Notes under the pieces: model-generated | What the model was told of the DNA's origin: nothing | The model's input: the letters and a program-made list of their open reading frames with translations, nothing else | The model's database searches: none | Part shown: piece after piece, positions 1 to 13,500 of the stretch | Layout of the letters: each line of letters starts with the position of its first letter | Position numbering within the stretch: the stretch's first letter is position 1 | Program-made: the position numbers and the translations under genes | NCBI RefSeq assembly: GCF_963082655.1 | Contig: NC_081552.1 | Location: 183,628,571 to 183,692,570, forward strand | Length of the DNA: 64,000 bases | DNA from: Stomoxys calcitrans | Lineage: Eukaryota > Arthropoda > Insecta > Diptera > Muscidae | Direction of reading: 5' to 3'

Positions 1-520
1 CTCATCGGGATGGCTGAACAGTTTAAAATTCACCTGTTTTCGATCTCGGGCCTTGGACATATCCCAGGGAATGGTAGAGCAGAAGAGATGGCGAGACTAT
101 GAACTGGCTTCCACATTGCAGGGGAAATGGAATCTGTTAATATGGCTCTAGCGACATGTAAGCTAGGTTTTCAGGATCAGACCCGAAGGGCAACAAAGAG
201 GGGTTGTGAACATTTTAAAATAATGTAGCCTAATCTAGACTTGATGAAGAAGGAAGGAAGAAGAGACTATAGGACATCTGCTGTGTGTGTGTCCCGCACT
301 GGCAGTCGGAAGGAGTTCAACTTTGGCTCCTCATGTGAACATTCGCATGTTGTTGTGTTTTTTTAAGCGATCTGGATGGTTCAACTGTAGGAACTTGAAG
401 GCATATTTCTTCTGCTGCCCTTGTGGTAACACAATGGACGAAAATGTCTAAGTGAGACCGATGGAAGGCTGCCACTTAAACCTAATCTAACCTAACTGTT
501 GCCAGATGAGTAGCCTCAGG
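1..520 (+). mobile_element. LINE fragment (LOA/I-like), C-terminal end and 3' UTR
   Basis: Broken + strand frames read a C-terminal cysteine/histidine region (HLLCVCPA-like, frameshifted) and a final K-R-S-G-W-F-N. The 3' UTR has the same GGTAACACAATGGACGAAAA text seen at 47290, and ends in CCTAATCTAACC. It is a decayed copy of the LINE at 41.2 kb. Confidence 0.7.
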
Positions 521-787
521 TTGCAGTTCGTCTGAAATGTGTAAGGTACTTACTAGTCATGCAAGCTTCACAATTAATTGGGTTATCTCAGCGCTCGGCA
601 CCCAAGACAGGTGAATATTGAACGGCAACAGTAGACGGTATAAGAATTCAGAAAGTCTTTCTCAAGAGTTCGCTAAAAATCATTAAGAGATTATGTTTTA
701 ATCACTATCCTACTTTTTTTGTTTGCAAGGACGTCCGTTTGATACAAACTACAGGAACCGGATAATCTTTTCTATAAGCCCAGTTCG
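521..787. other. No recognised feature
   Basis: This is A+T-rich sequence between a LINE tail and a SINE. I see no gene or repeat I can support. Confidence 0.5.
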
Positions 788-985
788 GAGGCCACCGTAG
801 CGCAGAGGTTAGCATGTCCGCTCTGGTTGGAATCCTTGCGAGAACATCAGAAACAAATTTTCAGCGGTGGTTATCCCCTATTAATGCTGACGATATTTGT
901 AGGGGATTCGGTTATAAAAAGGAGACCCCTTATTATTGAGTTTGAACTTCAATCGGACAGCACTCATCGATAGGAACCATACATC
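788..985 (+). mobile_element. tRNA-derived SINE, partial
   Basis: It has a pol III box A (TAGCGCAGAGG, 798-808) and the shared body (CAGCGGTGGTTATCCCC, then CGGTTATAAAAAGGAGACC). Box B has decayed. The same family occurs at 15.7, 20.5, 26.9 and 34.3 kb. Confidence 0.7.
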
Positions 986-1392
986 TCTAAGTACTTGTAT
1001 TACCAGAGATAGTGTTGCGCACAGAGTGGTTTTGGACAATGTACAATCCACGCTGCCTGGCCTATTGGATTGTGCATCAAGAGTCAGTGGCCGCTGTTTG
1101 ACCACATAGCAGCGGTCGCCAGAATATATCTAACCACAACAATCAGAAGCATTTAGTGTAGCATTGAATTTCAAAACTAGGATGTTTTACCGCAGGATAA
1201 TTGAAAAAAAAAAACGTCCTGAAAATGATTGTGCGAAGTTATTGTGGTCATCATATGTTCAATGACCACAACCATGAATATAATAATCGATTAGTTGTTG
1301 TCTTTTTGAATAGGCTGGGCGTACAAAAAAAAAATGTCGAAAGTGAAGCTTTCTAAAAAAAAATTTGTAGGCAGACCTTGTCATACGGCTCA
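986..1392. other. Upstream region of the odorant receptor, nothing recognised
   Basis: It is A+T-rich with no repeat that I recognise. It is the only non-repetitive upstream sequence next to the receptor TATA box, so regulatory sites would be sought here. Confidence 0.4.
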
Positions 1393-1468
1393 TATAAATG
1401 CCATCAACTTTGTTGGAGATTTAGTCATCTCACAATAAACAGTGACATTGCGGTGCGAAGCAACAAAA
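1393..1468 (+). promoter_or_regulatory. Candidate TATA box and short 5' UTR of the odorant receptor
   Basis: TATAAA lies at 1393-1398. A TCATCT initiator-like site lies about 30 bases downstream, near 1426. The start codon follows at 1469, so the inferred 5' UTR is about 40 bases. An in-frame TAA at 1436-1438 closes the frame upstream of the ATG. This is inference from spacing only. Confidence 0.35.
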
Positions 1469-1593
1469 ATGAAAACAATGCTGTTGGATATTAGCGAAAT
1501 TGGGCAACGAATACTAAGGCCATGCAAATGGATAGCAACAATAGCAGGATGTAATCTTTTATACAAAGAAAAGTTTTGGAGTCCATTAAAAAT
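1469..1593 (+). CDS. Odorant receptor exon 1 (residues 1-41)
   Basis: The ATG at 1469 sits in CAAAATG, a good fly start context. The exon encodes the cytoplasmic N-terminus and ends K-F-W-S-P-L-K with two bases left over before GTAAGT at 1594. A second in-frame ATG at 1478 would shorten the protein by three residues. The first is preferred because it comes first after an in-frame stop. Confidence 0.8.
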
Positions 1594-4500
1594 GTAAGTG
1601 ACATATCCTTTTTTTAGTGGGTTTTCGGAAACTCTGCCTTTAGCCATTCAAATAGATCTCGCGATTTAATTGACTATTAAGTGATTTCACTCGATTGCGT
1701 ATGCGGCAATTTATTTTCTTCTAACACCCTACCCTGTAGGCGAGACGATATACTATTGGGTTGCCCAAAAAATAATTGCGGATTTTTCATGTAGTCGGCG
1801 TTGACAAATTTTTTTCACAGCTTGTGACTCTGTAATTGCATTCTTTCTTCCGTCAGTTATCAGCCGTTACTTTTAGCTTGCTTTAGGAAAAAAGTGTAAA
1901 AAAAGTATATTTGATTAAAGTTCATTCTAAGTTTTATTAAAAATGCATTTACTTTCTTTTAAAAAATCCGCAATTACTTTTTGGGCAATCTAATAGCTTT
2001 CATTTCATTTATAACTAGACGAATTATTTAGCTGTGTCCTTAAAATGCATATAAATTATTGTTGTTGTTGTAGCAGTTTGTTGTGTTCTATCTTTCGTCT
2101 GTTTGATTTTGTTGAGTGTCAAGATCTTGGAACTCTGTGGCTAAGGTAGGGTGCGTCCACAGGGATCTGAGTCGAGTGGGTCTGGCTGGGCAGTTAAACA
2201 GGTGACGTGTATCGTGTGGCCCCTGGTCACAATCGGGACATACATCTTCACGTCCGCATCAATCCATGCTCTGTAGGAGTAGAGGCGGCTGCATCTGCCG
2301 GGCCGAAATTGAGTCAGAACTACTCTGGTTTGCCGGGGGAGGTCAACTTCTTCAGGTGTAATGGGAGGCGGTAGTTCTCCAAGGACTACATTTACCCGGT
2401 AGCTATTTACCGCATCTGCTACCGTGTCTGCATGAATGTTGTCTACACCCGCATGAAATGCCGCTTGATCTAGAGGTTCTCTCTTGTAGTGCTGAACCTC
2501 ACGATCACGAACGTGTAGATCTACCTTAAAGTTTCTGGGCGGTGAATACTTATCCACAAAATGATGATTTGGATGGTCTCTGTGATAACAGCCTAAAAGG
2601 TATTGCTTAGACAGCATGTAGTTATATCTTCGCACTGGTAGGATCTTTGGCTCCTGACGGAGGTGGTCCACATGTGAACTAAGGAGACAGCCCGTCGCAG
2701 TTCGGAGGGCGGCATTCTGACAGATCTGAATATTATTTCACTGGGTGTCACAAAGCTGAAGAGACTACACTGGCGCTGCATAACTTACCACAAACCGGCC
2801 AATTGCTTTGTGCGTGGTTGAAGAGGTTTCTTTGTCTTCACCCCAAATGCGGCCAGCAAGTGACTTGAGGACCTTGTTTCTACTTTTGACTTTATCGCAA
2901 ATTGCTGTGGCATGTGGGGAGAATGTGTAAGATCTGTCAAATATGACGCCAAGTGTTTGGGGACACATGATGGTCATACAATCGTCCGCATATGATATGA
3001 TCTCTATACCGTCTGGAGGGGGTGGAATGGAGGATAGGTAGAGGTTAAAAAGTGCCGGAGATATCTCCCCACCTTGGAGAATTCCCTGTTTCACTCTACG
3101 CTGCTTCGACTTCTCATCACTTAATTCCACAAATGACTTAATTCCACACGGATAATTCTCGACCCAGAGTTTCAGGCCTGGCTGGAGGGACGTGTTGGCG
3201 ATGTCCTCAAATAATTTGGCATGGCTGACCGTGTCGAATGCCTTCGATAGGCCCAGTACCACGAGGACCGTCCTGTCACATGGCCTGGGCTGATTGAAGC
3301 CACGGCAAATGTGTGCGGTGATGGCATGCAGAGCTGTTGTTGTGCTATGCAGTCTTCGAAATCCATGTGAATGCTCGGCGAATGGAAATTCTCCTACGAG
3401 GCTCGGGAGGAGTAATGCCTCAAGCGTCTTTGCTACTGGCGAGAGAAGGTAGATCGGTCTGTACGACTCCCCCAAACTCTGGTCCTTTCCAGGCTTCAGT
3501 AGGGGTTCACTCTGCCCATTTTCCAGAAATCGAGAACTGTAAGAGCGTTCAAAGACAGGTTGAGGACAGTAAATTGTGATGGCTGTCCATTGGCTCGGAG
3601 ACCACAAATACGGCGAATGGCTCTCCTCCTTGCCCTGTCACTCTCGGGATGCACAATAAATTGATGGTCGAACAACCTGGCCCATCTCTTCGGATGAGTC
3701 ACGGTTACGTCGCCAAAAGTTACTGAGTTCCTGTCATCTCGTCTACCGGGGTTTGAGAGTGACTTAACAATAGACCACAGCTTGCGTTAACTGGAGCCTA
3801 AGTTACATTGCTCCAAGTGTTCCAGCCACAAATTCCGCTTATGTTTGTTAACTACCCTGTTTCTTTTCAGATTCAGCTCGCTGATTCTGGGGATAGTGGG
3901 GTTCATACAACGAATCCCATCTCTCTCGTCAGCAAGTGCCACTGCCTGCGCCGAGAAATTGTGCTGCACCTGGGGTATTCGACCGGGTGGTATAAAGCGA
4001 GCGGCTGCTGCCTTGATGAAATTTCGGAAATTCCTCTCGGCAACTAGCACATTCGATGGCGGTGTCAGTTCACTGAAGCGGCGATTTGTGTACTCTCTGA
4101 AGTCAGCACAATCGGCCTTCTTCTGATTGATAAACATCTGGCGCTCAGAGGTTAGGAAGTCGGGTTGTCGGTTGATGGTGAGAATTATGGGGAGGTGGTC
4201 TGATGCCAAAGAAATGACGGCTTGCCAGGATACGTCACTTAGGAGATCAGGGGATGTAATGGAAATGTCCTTCCGGCACTGGCCTAGCAATATTGGGGCT
4301 GGGATGCTGCCGTTGCGTATATTGCCGCACGGGAGAGGTCGGGGGGTTACCTAGTCTGACGACGAGGACGCAGAAGGCGACGACTACGACGCTTGTGGCC
4401 TACTGCTGGCTATGTTCGCACAGCAATATATCCAGTATAACTATACTCCTCTAGTGATGTTAGGCCAGAACAAGATCGGAAATGTACCCACTCCATGCAC

Positions 4501-7500
4501 CGATTACACCTTACCGACACCGACCGGTGATGGAGGTGGTTCGGGCAAACCGAACAGAACCAGGGTCCAGGGTTGTTTTTAATCTCGGCACGGAGCAGAA
4601 GCGTGCGGAGAAGGCACTCCAGGATGTGCCTCTCCCGTGACGAAAAAAGGACGAACACGTACACTGAGGCGGTAGCACTTGTCGATGAAGTATTCCATCG
4701 GGTCAATACGGTGCGTACAACCGGCTGCCATGAGATTGTGTATAAGTATTTACATTAGAGTGTACCAAAAAACTGATGTTTTTATACCCACCAAAAAGGT
4801 GTGAATAACCGTTTGAACCGTTTTAACCTCGAAATATTGACCTGAGACCCTGTAATGTATATATTCTTCTCCGTCTGTCAAAATCACGATAGCGTTCGAA
4901 CGAATAAAGATACCCATATCTTTGACATTTTGCGTAGATACTTCTTATCGATGTAAGTCATTGGGGATTTCAAATGGGCCATAGCGGTTTAGATTTGGAT
5001 ATAGCCCCCATATATACTGATCCCCTGTTTTGACTTCTTGAGTCCCAAGAGACCTTAGTTTTCATCCAATTTGGCTGAAATTTGACAAAAACACTTCCGT
5101 TCTGGCTTCCGTCATCAGGGCCGAGTATGATCCATATCGTCACGGGATTTGATTTCTTGAGCTCTAGGGTCTCAAGAAATCAAAGCCTCAATTTTCATCT
5201 AATCGGTCGGTCTATATACTGTAATATAAAGGGAGACTTTTTAGCTGTTATCTTTTTGGGAACACTGGTTTAAACAGCTCAAGCACGTTTCGAGTTTTGT
5301 TTCACTATCAACCGCCTTCTGTTTGGTCTATAATTTAACCATCTTCTTACAAACGAACAACTCTTGCAAATTATTAAATTTTATTATCAAAATGCGTGCT
5401 CTTTTAAGAAAGTTCATCGCGCGCTTCTTGTGTTCAACGTGGAAGTTCATTTTTGGCTCAATGGCTACGTTAATAAGCAGGATTGTCGATTTTTGAGTGA
5501 ACGTTAGCGAAAAGCATTGCAAGAGTTATCAATGCACCAAGAAAAAGTCACAGTTTGGTGCGGTTTATGGGCTGGTGGCATCATTGGACCGTATTTCGTC
5601 AAAGTTGATGCGAATCGTAACGTAACTGTGAGCGCTACCGTTAGATGATATCCAAATTATCCAAATCGGATAAGAATTGCGCCCTCTAGAGGCTCAAGAA
5701 GTCATGACCAAAGATCGGCTTGTAGAACAGCTATATCAGGTTATGGACCGATTTGAACCATACTTATAACAGTTGTTTCAAATCAATACAAAATACCTCA
5801 TGCAAAATTTCAGTCAAATTGCGCAGGAGTTGCACACTCTAGAAGCTTAAGAAGTCAAGATCCAAGATTCGTCTATAGGACAGCTATATCAGGTTACAGA
5901 CCGATTTCAACCATACTCAGCCCAGTTGTTGAATGGGTTGCCCACCAAAGGTGAGTTCACTCGGAGGCCAGTTTGGCCCATTGTGGTACTCAGAAAGAAA
6001 AGGAAGGGAAAGAAGATGTGAGATCTCGGACTAGAGGTTATACACGAATAAAAGACAGACAGAAGAAATGGAGAAGACGAGTGGGGGTGAAAAAACGCCC
6101 ATCCCCAAGCAAGCATGGATGTACCTACGCCGGAGCTTATGGCACTGCCCTTCGGAACCCTTCCTTTAACAAATCTCAGGGTCCCACCAGAGGTACGTTC
6201 GCAAGTTCACCCAGATCACAGAAGAAACGGCTCCCCAGAAGGGAGAGCCTAAGTCAGACCCGGACATGTGCACAGCAAGTGCTCAATAGTGTCCTCCTCA
6301 TCGAGGCAACTTCTACAAAAGTCATTAGCCGCCATGCGGCTACGGCACAGTGCCCGGTTATTACCGCTGTCAAGGTACTCATCGACCTCTTATCGAACGC
6401 CAGCAACTCCCTCGTTCTTCTGCAGTCGATGACCGGCCATAGCGCCTTTGCAGTCCGGCAACCATCTACCGAGTCCCACCACACCACCGACTCCGCCATG
6501 GCCATCCCATCTAGTGTGTTCAGTAGCTCGACAAATGGCACGTAGGCAAGACCGATGACTTCTTCACTCGGCGCTGACGAGCCCCATGTCCGCGTCACAT
6601 CGTGAGCCCGGAGCCTATCCAGGGACTCCAAACAATCCGCCACGCATCTCGACTTCACCATCTTCGACCCTAACGCTGTCATACTGTTCACACATATTCG
6701 TCCGGCAGTCTCAGAGAGACATACTGATATTGAGTGCATCAGAGTAGGACCCCAATCCAGCCCCTGAATCCATCTTGGAGCCATCTGTGTAGATCGAGGT
6801 CTCATCCTCCTCAAGTACAGCATTCGCCCTTCACTTGTCCCTCTCAGGAAATCGAATCGCAAATACCCTCACTCCAGTCGGTACTGGTGCCAAGTAGTCA
6901 GAAATCCTCCTCAGTCCATATACCAAATCTAGCATAACCATTGTCTAACAAAAGCGCGTGCACACACAGTTTGTCTGGGCAAACTTAATACAGGTTCTCC
7001 TTCTTTGTTTTCAGATGGAATTTATTTTTATTGGTAACTTGCACTCTGGGTTTAATGGGGCAATTACATTACCTTTGGTTGCGACGTCATCAAGCATTTG
7101 ATTCTTATGTGGAGGTAAGTAATAGAATTTGATTGAAATTTGTTTAACCAATTTAAAAATTTTTTGACCTTTTTAACTTATGTCGGCAAGTTATTTCCTT
7201 TAATTTGTTATACTCTCCACCATAGGATGGGAGTATACTAATTTCGTCATTCCATTTGTAACACAATGAAATATTAATCTGAGACCCAACAAACTATATA
7301 TATTCTTGATCATCTTGATATTGTAAGTCGATATAGCCACTTCCGTCGGTCCGTTTGTCGAAAACAGGCTTTCCAGAGAATAAAGATAGGAGCTTGAAAT
7401 TTAACACAAATACTTCCTACAAATGCAGGTTGGTTGGGATTGGAAATGGGCCATATCGGGCCATGGTTTTTGGTAGCTGCAATATAAACCAATTATGGAT

Positions 7501-10500
7501 CTTGACTTCTTGAGCCTCCAGAGGGCGCAATTCTTATCCAATTTGGCTGAAATTTTGTACAAAGTATTTTTTGACATTCAACAATTATGCCGAGCATTGT
7601 ATAAATCGGTTATGTAACGAGGAAAGTCGCGAAGCTCATTTTCCTTCCCACGTACGCAGTGTCGGTGCAACGCACGTTTTAAGTATGAAGTATTGCATGA
7701 ATTATTGAATTTTATTTGTCAACTGAATTATTGATTTAAAATGAAATTCTATTGAATTATGGAACTTAGTCTGTTTTGCCGCGAAGCTGTAAGCATCGAC
7801 TCGTATTGTGTAGCAACAACAAAACACTGATGGTAATTGTCGAAGGGAATATAGACAACAACACCACACAAGAGTAGGTTAAAGCATTGAAAAATGTGGG
7901 CACCAAATAAACACTGGCCTTAGCAATAGAGGAATTTTTTGTAAACAAGTTACCCGAAGAGGCGCTAATAGGGTGCGATGCGAACTCTCACCACATTTCG
8001 TGGGGTAGCACCAACACTAATAAGCGGGGCCAAGCCCTGGCGGAGTTCATGAATACTAACGACCAAATAACACTTAATATTGGTAACACCGCTACGTTTG
8101 TTAATAGGATTAGGGAGGAGGTATTAGATGTGACGATATATTCCGAAAATCTGATCGATGAAGTTCAGGATTGGAGGGTCTCCATGGAACACTCTTTCTC
8201 TAATCATCGCTACATTAGGTTTACAATGGCACGGCCAGCGCCGAATCCGATAAGCTTCCGGAATAAGTTGAAGACCAACTGTACAAAATTCGGAAGGCAA
8301 CACAAAAGAAGACTTAGCAAGATAATTTAGATTGTACAATCATAGAAGAGATTGACGAAAAAGTCAACAGGATTACGACTGCACTGATGGGGTCCTTCGA
8401 AGAAAGTTGTCCTCTTCGGAAAAGGAAATCAAACCAAGAAAACCCCTGGATGACCGGGGAGATTCGCAATATTGGGAAAGAGGTCGAAGATAGTTGTCCT
8501 CTTCGGAAAAGGAAATCAATTCAAGAAAAATCCTGGATGACCGGGGAGATTCGCAATATCAAAAACCCATGTCCAAACTGAAACTTTAGTAGATGATATA
8601 GGAGTGAGAGCAGAGACAACGGAGGACATGTTGAGGCTTTTAATGATAACCCATTTTCTACAGGATCCGACTGGACTCACGGAGACACCGGAATCTTGGA
8701 ATAATGACGTTGATCGAAGGTTTATAATTACGGAATTTATAGTGAAGGAATCCTTGAGGAGCTTCAAACCATTTAAGTTACCCGGACCGGATGGAATATT
8801 TCCGGCGTTACTACAGAAAGAAGCAGACTATCTGGCGCCTCGTCTGGCCAAAATTTTCACAGCGTGCCTAGGACATTCATATACTCCGAAAGTCTAACAG
8901 GAGGCAAGAGTGGTGTTTATATCCTAGCCCGGCAAGGCAAGTTATGCGACACCAGAGGCCTACAGACCCATAAACCTTAGGTCCGTTCTACTCAAAACCA
9001 TGGAACGTATTGTGGACACCATGATAAAGAATATGACATCCAGCGAATTGCTCAAATACAAACAGCATGCCTATGTCAAGCGAAGGTCGGTGGAGACTGG
9101 CCTGCACGAGGTTGTGCATAAAATAGAAGAATCGTTCGATGCCAAAACGTACACACTGGCGGTATGCATTGACATCGAGGGGGGCTTTTAACAATGTGCG
9201 GAGCGACACTCTGATCCAAGTGGCACAGGGCACGCCACAGGGGGGCATTTTATCACCACTCCTATGGATGACCACCACAAATGACCTATTACGGATGCTG
9301 ACTGAGGAGGGATTTGAGCACGTCTGCTACGCAGACGATGTTATAATACTTCTAAAAGGTAAGTATCCGAACGGGCTATGCAGAAGGGCCGAAAGGGTCT
9401 TGCATATGGCATATGACTGGGCTAGACCCAGAGGTCTCAATGTTAACCCAGAAAAGACTGAAATATGCCTGTTCACGAGAAAGACGAAGGTGGGCCAATT
9501 TAACACACCACGTTTCCTCAATAAGACGATTTCGATATCTGACAAGGTCAAATACTTAGGTGTGATGTTGGACAGGAAACCGAATTGGAAGTGTCACATT
9601 CAGGGAGGTACTGAGAAGGCTCACAGATGTTGGACACTTTGTAGACGGGCCGTGATTAGACCAATACTTTCTCACGCCTTAGCAGTCTGGTGGACTGCTA
9701 TGGAGAAAAAGTGCAACATAAGGACCATGCAACAGGTTCAGAGAACATGTAATCATGGCATAGGCGGAGCGGTGAGGACCAAGCCCACTAGGGCACTGAA
9801 GACTATTCTAGATATCCGACCCATCGACATACAGATCAAGTGTGAGGCAGCCACTACGGCTATGAGACTTAAGGCGATGGGGGAGTGTATTGAGGATGGG
9901 AGCAGCTCATGACATCGTCGTATAATCGAGGCGACGATAGGAAACCTGGAAGGAAATGGAGAGGTTTCCGATCGGATGCCTGAGATGAATCTTGAAGTCG
10001 AGTGCGACGCACTACTGCCATCGGCACAGTCTTGGATTGACGGAACCCTAGTATTGCCATCTGGAAGATCATGTTATGCGGATGTATCAAAGCTAGAAGA
10101 CAGAGTCGGCCTGGGGGTTTACATTGAAAACCCAGGGACTGACATATGTTTCAGACTGCTTGACCAAAATACGGTCCTGCATGTGGAGATCCGGGCGATT
10201 ACGGAATGCGTGAAGTGGTGTGGTGCTAACGCGAGGACGTCGAGTCTGAACGTCTTTACCGACAGTTAAATTGCCATAAGAGCAATAACAACCAGGACGG
10301 TGGGGTCACGAACAGTCTTGCAGTGTAAAAGGAGATAAACGCCTCCTCTTGGGATGGGAAAATCTACATCGTTTGAGTGCCGGGCCAATACGGAGTAAGG
10401 GGAAATGAAAGGGCAGACGATTTGGCGGTGAAGGCCAAAGGACTGCCGTCAATAAACTTGGTTAACCCGAAGCCTTTCGGGTCGATGCAGTCTGAGTTAA

Positions 10501-13500
10501 GGGAGTGGGCGACGAATGCGCATGTAACATTGTGGAACAGCGAAACGGTCGGTAGAACGGCGTAAATCCTATGGGAGGATCCAGATCGTGAGAAGACGAG
10601 GCTATTACTGAAAGTAAGCAAGAAGGAGGTCAGTATAGCTAATGGTATCATAACGGGACACATAGGACTACGAGCTCACTTATGTAAAATCGGTGCGGCA
10701 AGTGATAGCATGTGTAGGGCATGCGGGGAAGACGATGAGACGTTGGAGCATTTCCTTTGTCATTGCCCGGCTTTCGCATCCAACAGATACCGGTACTTAG
10801 GTGGCGACACAATATCAGACATGAACCAACTTAGGGGGCTGGCATTGAAAACAATTAAGGATTTTGTAAGTATTTGGTTGCCCAAAAAGTAATTGCGGAT
10901 TTTTCATATAGTCGGCGTTGTCAAATTTTTTCACAGCTTATGACCCTGTAATTGCATTCTTACTTCTGTCAGTTATCAGCTGTTACTTTTAGCTTGCTTT
11001 AGAAAAAAAATGTAAAAAAAGTATATTTGATTAAAGTTCATTCTAAGTTTTATTAAAAATGCATTTACTTTCTTTTAAAAAATCCGCAATTACTTTTTGG
11101 GCAACCCAATAGCACGGAATTCGTAACTTTAAAGGTTCTTTTTAGATGTTACTTTATAGTATTACTGGCTTAGATGTATGTCCATAGTGGCATGGGACGT
11201 ATTAATATCTGCCTTTTTTCAACCTAACCTAACTTACCCGAAGGGTATAAAAGGGCAAAGACGGCTTGAAAGGGGACAGTGAAGTGTGAAGCGTAATCGT
11301 GCCAGTATCCAGGTAAGTGGAGTGAAAAGACTTTAGTGTGCTGAGCCTGAGTGTCAGAGCCTGTAGATTAGCATAGTCGCCAGTGTTTTGCCCGGTGTCC
11401 ACTAGACATAGGAGCCGCTGCGCCAGTGAACACGCGAACCGTCACCCCGTGATCTCGAGCCGTCCCACATCGTGAGTGAATCTCTACTCCGAAACCAACT
11501 TGGCCAGCACATCGCCTTTGTCCTGCAGACATAAGATACGCTGAGCCCGCGAATACACTCACATGCCGTCTGTCCACGACCATCGCCCCGTTAGTTAGTG
11601 CCGTTAGTTAGTGCCGTATCCGTGCCTTGAATGTACCACGTTTCTGAAACCAACATAGCCAGCAACTCGCCGTTGTCCTTAACATATAAGAGCCGCTGAG
11701 CCCTTGAATACACCCACGTGCCGTCTGCCTTCCACCATCACCCCATGAGTAAGCGCCGTATCCGTGCCGTGAGTCAACCACTTCTTCGAAACCAGCATAG
11801 CCAGCACATTGCCTTTGTCCTTCATACATAAGAGCCGCCGAGCCCGTGAATGCACCCACGTGCCGTCTGCCTTCGACCATCATTTGTCATTTGTCCTATA
11901 GACATAAGAGCCGCTGAGCCCGCGAATGCACCCATGTGCCGTCTGCCAACGACCATCACCCCGTGACTAAGTGTCGTATCCATGCCTGAGTGAATCACGT
12001 TTCTGAAACCAACATAGCCAGCACCTCGCCTTTGTCCTTTAGACATAAGAGCCGCTGAGCCAGCAAACACCCGTTCGAGCCAAGAGTCTACAGCCACCAC
12101 TCTGTAAATTCGTGTCGTACCCACGCCGTGAGTCAATCACATCTTCGAGATACACTTAGACAGCACCCCGCCTTTGTCCCTCCGACGTAATAGCAACTCG
12201 TGACCTCGGCCTGTGACCGCCTCACCCTGACTTAGAGGCATATCTACGCCGTGATCGAATCGCGTTTCCAGGATTGACATTACCAGGCTTCAGATCTTCT
12301 TCTAGAACCTAAGTCTAAACCGATAACGCCTAGATTAAGTACTACCTACCAAATAAAACTCATTGAAAACAATACCAACCGCCTTTTCTCTCTTTGCCAC
12401 TGACACAAATAAATTTCTGTGACAGAGCCCGCCCCCGGTGAGCTAGACCCCAGCAACCAGAGGTAAACTCGTCGATACAGTTCATAACCTGATGTATTGT
12501 ATATCTGTCATACGAACCGATCTGGAATCATAACTTCATGAGCCTCTAGTAGGCGCAATTATTATCCGATTTGGATGAAATTTTGCATGAGGTATTTGTT
12601 TTTGACTATGTCAAGTATGGTTTTAATCGGTTTATGATCCGACATACAATAGCTCCCATATAAACCGATCTCCTCATTATACTTCTTGAGCCTCTAGAGG
12701 GCGCAGTTTTTAACCGATTTGGCTGAAATTTTGTACAACGACTTATTCTATGACTTTCAACATATGTGCCGAAAATAATCTGCATCGGACCATAACCTGA
12801 TATAGCTGCCATATGAACCGATCTCCCGATTTTACTTCTTGAGACCTTATAAGGCGCAATTCATATCTAATTTGTCAAAATCTTTGCATAATGACTTCTA
12901 CTACGGTCTCCACATCCAATCCAAGTATGGTCCGAATAGGTTCATAACTTGATGTAGGTTCATAACTTGATAGCATTCCAATTCTTGTTCGTTATCATTT
13001 CTTTGTCTAGAGTGGAGAGTAATACCGTTCAATTAACTTGACATATGCGATTCATAATGGAGGGTATATAAAATTCGGTCCAGCCCGAATTTAGCGCGCT
13101 TTTATTAGCCAAAATCTAAACTATTTTCTCAATTTTATAGGCAATTATAATTGTGCTACAAGTGTTAATGACGCTCTGGAAGCTATGGATCTTTACTGAT
13201 TCTCAAGACATCATGCATGATATGACACAGTCTGTGCAGAACTCGCAAATTTTGGAGGATTTGGAAATTTTTAATTTGGGTAAGTCCATGTAAGCAGCAG
13301 AAAGAAATTAACAAATTTCCAGTTAAATGGTTTTGCTTATTTTCTAATTTTTTTTTTTTAGATTTAAAAGACAAACATAAAATTATTAACGAAATTTGTC
13401 AAATTCTAAAGCAATCATGGAGGGACATTAAGATGCAGTTGCTCGTCCTCCGTATGACAGTATTTGCCATTTGCAGTTGGTATAGTGGCTGTAGTTTGGT

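Noticed and set aside
788..985. A genuine tRNA gene
   Set aside because: It has pol III boxes but no closed cloverleaf, and the body is a shared dispersed repeat, so it is a SINE.
5973..6545. 190-codon + ORF at 5973-6545
   Set aside because: It is antisense to the LINE fragment and has no motif or splice support.
6254..6862. 202-codon - strand ORF as a host gene
   Set aside because: It contains LINE C-terminal motifs and part of it is repeated at 13.9 kb. It is a LINE remnant.
11368..12136. Repetitive - strand ORFs with R-R-H-V-x-A-F-A-G-S-A-A-L-M units
   Set aside because: They come from the ~140 bp tandem array. Frames change between units and there is no start or splice evidence.
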